A stretch of DNA of 39,786 nt from Candidatus Eiseniibacteriota bacterium (GTDB lineage Bacteria; Eisenbacteria; RBG-16-71-46). Position numbers and translations under genes: made by a program. Shown piece by piece: positions 38,599-39,786 of this stretch. Location: positions 1,768 to 41,553 of the forward strand of contig JACRPT010000067.1 in NCBI GenBank assembly GCA_016223045.1, read 5' to 3'. Every line of letters begins with the position of its first letter. The first letter of the stretch is position 1. Below the pieces are notes generated by a model. It saw nothing but the letters and a program-made list of their open reading frames with translations, did no database searches and had not been told where the DNA came from.

Positions 38599-39210
38599 AT
38601 GGACGGCCCGCGCTGGTCGAAGCAGAACCCGCCGCCACTGGTGCGGCCCGGGGTCCGCGTGCTGATGACGCCGATCCCGGACTGGCTGGCGGAGCGGCCG
38701 GAGATCTCCTGGCCGGCCAAGTTCCTCTACTGCCGGCTGCGTCGCTTCGCCGGCCGCCGGGTATGCGCCTGGCCGACCCAACCGCAGCTCGCACGGCTCA
38801 TGCGATCCAGTGAACGCAGCGTGAGGAGCTGGCTCGTCGAGCTGCGGAAGAATCATGCCGGGATGCCACTGCTCTGGGCCAACCAGGCGGGGGACGGCCG
38901 GCCGGCGCGGTATTTTTTCACCGCGCACCCGTGGGGTGAAGAAGCGGTGGATAACTACTGTGCCAAGAATTCAGCCCGGCAGAACATTGCCGGGCTGAGC
39001 GGGTCAGGGCGGCAGAAAACTGCCGGGCTGACTATTAAGGATCGCGCGCGCGCGTCTGGGAGAGTCATAGAAAAGACGGAGAGTCACCGCTCCGCGGGGG
39101 GCGGCGCTGCGCGCCGGGGCCGATTGTTCACGCCGGACGGCCACCAGCGGAACCAGGCGCGGCTCTCGAAGATCATCTCGGGCGCCGCCGCGAAGCTCAC
39201 CCTGCGGTGA
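38599..39210 (+). CDS. Helix-turn-helix protein, possible replication initiator
   Basis: A 203-residue basic protein. Residues ~30-75 form a winged-helix-like domain: WPAKFLYCRLRRFAGRRVCAW, then PTQPQLARLMRSSERSVRSWL with an aromatic RYFF soon after. This N-terminal layout is common in phage and plasmid replication initiators or replisome organisers. The middle has a near-repeat ARQNIAGLS/GRQKTAGLT encoded by DNA hairpins, and the C-terminus is Arg/Gly-rich (RNQARLSKIISGAAAKL). It could instead be a transcription factor. No replication motif beyond the domain is seen, so the role is inference. Confidence 0.7.
   Translation: MDGPRWSKQNPPPLVRPGVRVLMTPIPDWLAERPEISWPAKFLYCRLRRFAGRRVCAWPTQPQLARLMRSSERSVRSWLVELRKNHAGMPLLWANQAGDGRPARYFFTAHPWGEEAVDNYCAKNSARQNIAGLSGSGRQKTAGLTIKDRARASGRVIEKTESHRSAGGGAARRGRLFTPDGHQRNQARLSKIISGAAAKLTLR
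38905..38926. repeat. Hairpin with T-rich loop inside the HTH gene
   Basis: GCGCGGT (38905-38911) and ACCGCGC (38920-38926) are perfect arms around ATTTTTTC, the most AT-rich octamer in the neighbourhood. About 20 bp further is GGTGGATAA (38946-38954), one base off the DnaA box TGTGGATAA. Confidence 0.75.
38971..39032. repeat. Two related hairpins (iteron-like) inside the HTH gene
   Basis: TCAGCCCGGCA (38971-38981) and TGCCGGGCTGA (38988-38998) form an 11-bp perfect inverted repeat with loop GAACAT. The second hairpin (39003-39032) has arms GTCAG and CGGCAG pairing with CTGCCG and CTGAC, loop AAAA, and a G-G mismatch pair between. The two share CGGCAGAA and TGCCGGGCTGA, so they are also direct repeats about 31 bp apart. 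Confidence 0.8.
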
Positions 39211-39228
39211 GCGGGAAGGAGCCACACG

Positions 39229-39402
39229 GTGAAGAAGGCCGAGCTGCAACAGGCGATCAAGGGACAGACCCGCAAGGTGGCGCGGCTGCGGCTGGAGCTG
39301 GCCGAGGCCGAGGAGGACCTGGCCGAGCTCTCGCAGCAGAAGCCGGAGGCCGAGCCGGCGCCAGAGCCGGAGGATGACGAGGAGGAGGAGCCAAGCCTGT
39401 GA
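39229..39402 (+). CDS. Small acidic coiled-coil protein
   Basis: A 57-residue protein from a GTG at 39229, with GGAAGGA upstream. A basic first part (KKAELQQAIKGQTRKVARL) leads into a coiled coil (LELAEAEEDLAELSQQ) and a very acidic tail of Glu, Asp and Pro. It overlaps the next start as GTGA. Too short for firm coding statistics; supported by ribosome site, coupling and heptad pattern. Function unknown. Confidence 0.6.
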   Translation: MKKAELQQAIKGQTRKVARLRLELAEAEEDLAELSQQKPEAEPAPEPEDDEEEEPSL

Positions 39403-39786
39403 CAGAAGCCCAAGGAACCCCGCAGGCGGGCGAACCCGCCCCGCCCGAGTCCGACACCCCGCCCACCCCGGTGGAGCTCGCAGCGGCCGAAGTACGGGCC
39501 GAGCGCGAGGCCGCCGGCGCGCCGGCGGCCTTGAAGCGCAGCCGCGGCCGTCCGCGGGGGAGCCGCGACTCCCGCAAGCGCCGGCCGCGTCACGATCGCC
39601 CGGCCGGATCGCCGGCGCCCGCGTCGCCGGCGGAGCCAGCGCCTGAGCCGCCGGCGGAACCGACCGAGGCGGAGCTGCGCGTGATGGCGCGGTTGTGCGC
39701 GGCCGCCTGGTCAGTGGTCGGCCGGCGCTTCCACCGCCGCGACCTCGAGGAGAGTGAGGCCCACGAGCTGGCCGGCGCCGCGATCC
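39399..39786 (+). CDS. AT-hook-like basic protein, 3' end beyond the window
   Basis: From the GTG at 39399 the frame stays open to the window end (129 residues seen). The N-terminus is Pro/Glu-rich (GEPAPPESDTPPTPVELA), followed by a basic segment SRGRPRGSRDSRKRRPR that resembles an AT-hook, then a Pro/Ala-rich spacer, and a more ordered part, LRVMARLCAAAWSVVGRRF then HRRDLEESEAHELAGAAI. DNA binding is plausible. Low complexity makes the first 80 residues less certain, and no family is recognised. Confidence 0.55.
   Translation, partial: MTEAQGTPQAGEPAPPESDTPPTPVELAAAEVRAEREAAGAPAALKRSRGRPRGSRDSRKRRPRHDRPAGSPAPASPAEPAPEPPAEPTEAELRVMARLCAAAWSVVGRRFHRRDLEESEAHELAGAAI

Overview
The window is a very GC-rich bacterial chromosome segment in which every gene I can support lies on the + strand. 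The organism is a diderm: it has LptE, lipoprotein signals and a nucleotide-sugar pathway typical of surface polysaccharide. It probably uses menaquinone (ubiE/menG-type methyltransferase) and makes isoprenoids by the DXP route (dxs, ispA). I cannot name the species. The gene order (pheT, coiled-coil gene, zapA, 6S-like RNA, rny, ymdB, folD, xseAB, ispA, dxs, nadK, recN) and the composition fit a deep-branching high-GC lineage such as Eisenbacteria-like FCB bacteria or a deltaproteobacterium-like group. That placement is inference.

Region 1 (1-8233) is a housekeeping block: the 3' half of pheT, a ZapB-like coiled-coil gene, zapA, a well-supported 6S-like RNA, rny (RNase Y), a single ORF joining a YmdB-type phosphodiesterase to FolD, xseA, xseB and ispA. 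Region 2 (8277-19667) looks like one long transcription unit with its own promoter: a divergent PAP2 membrane protein, dxs, nadK, recN, then trpE-trpG-trpD-(zinc-ribbon RDD membrane protein)-trpC-trpF-trpB. Most neighbours overlap by 1-26 bp. No trpA follows.

Region 3 (19668-25324) starts with about 380 bp without a gene. It then holds a 1007-residue Ser/Thr kinase-STAND ATPase-TPR regulator, a secreted or lipoprotein gene of unknown function, a tRNA-Arg(CCG) with its promoter, and a UbiE/MenG methyltransferase with an unusual membrane tail starting 16 nt after the tRNA. Region 4 (25421-33111) is signalling and surface sugar: a GAF-GGDEF cyclase, a WbpB/WbpD/WbpE-like trio behind a good sigma-70 promoter, and a histidine kinase/NtrC-type regulator pair. 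Region 5 (33077-37205) is lptE-holA-leuS, the same gene trio as in E. coli but in a different order.

Region 6 (37237 to the end) is different in kind and looks like the start of an accessory or mobile element. A cluster of tandem and inverted TGTCC repeats follows leuS. Then come tightly packed small unknown genes, a membrane protein overlapping a lipoprotein, a helix-turn-helix protein whose gene contains three hairpins and a DnaA-box-like site (a possible replication origin), a small acidic coiled-coil protein, and an AT-hook-like protein cut by the window end. This element is the best candidate for something undescribed; the YmdB-FolD fusion is the most unusual core gene.
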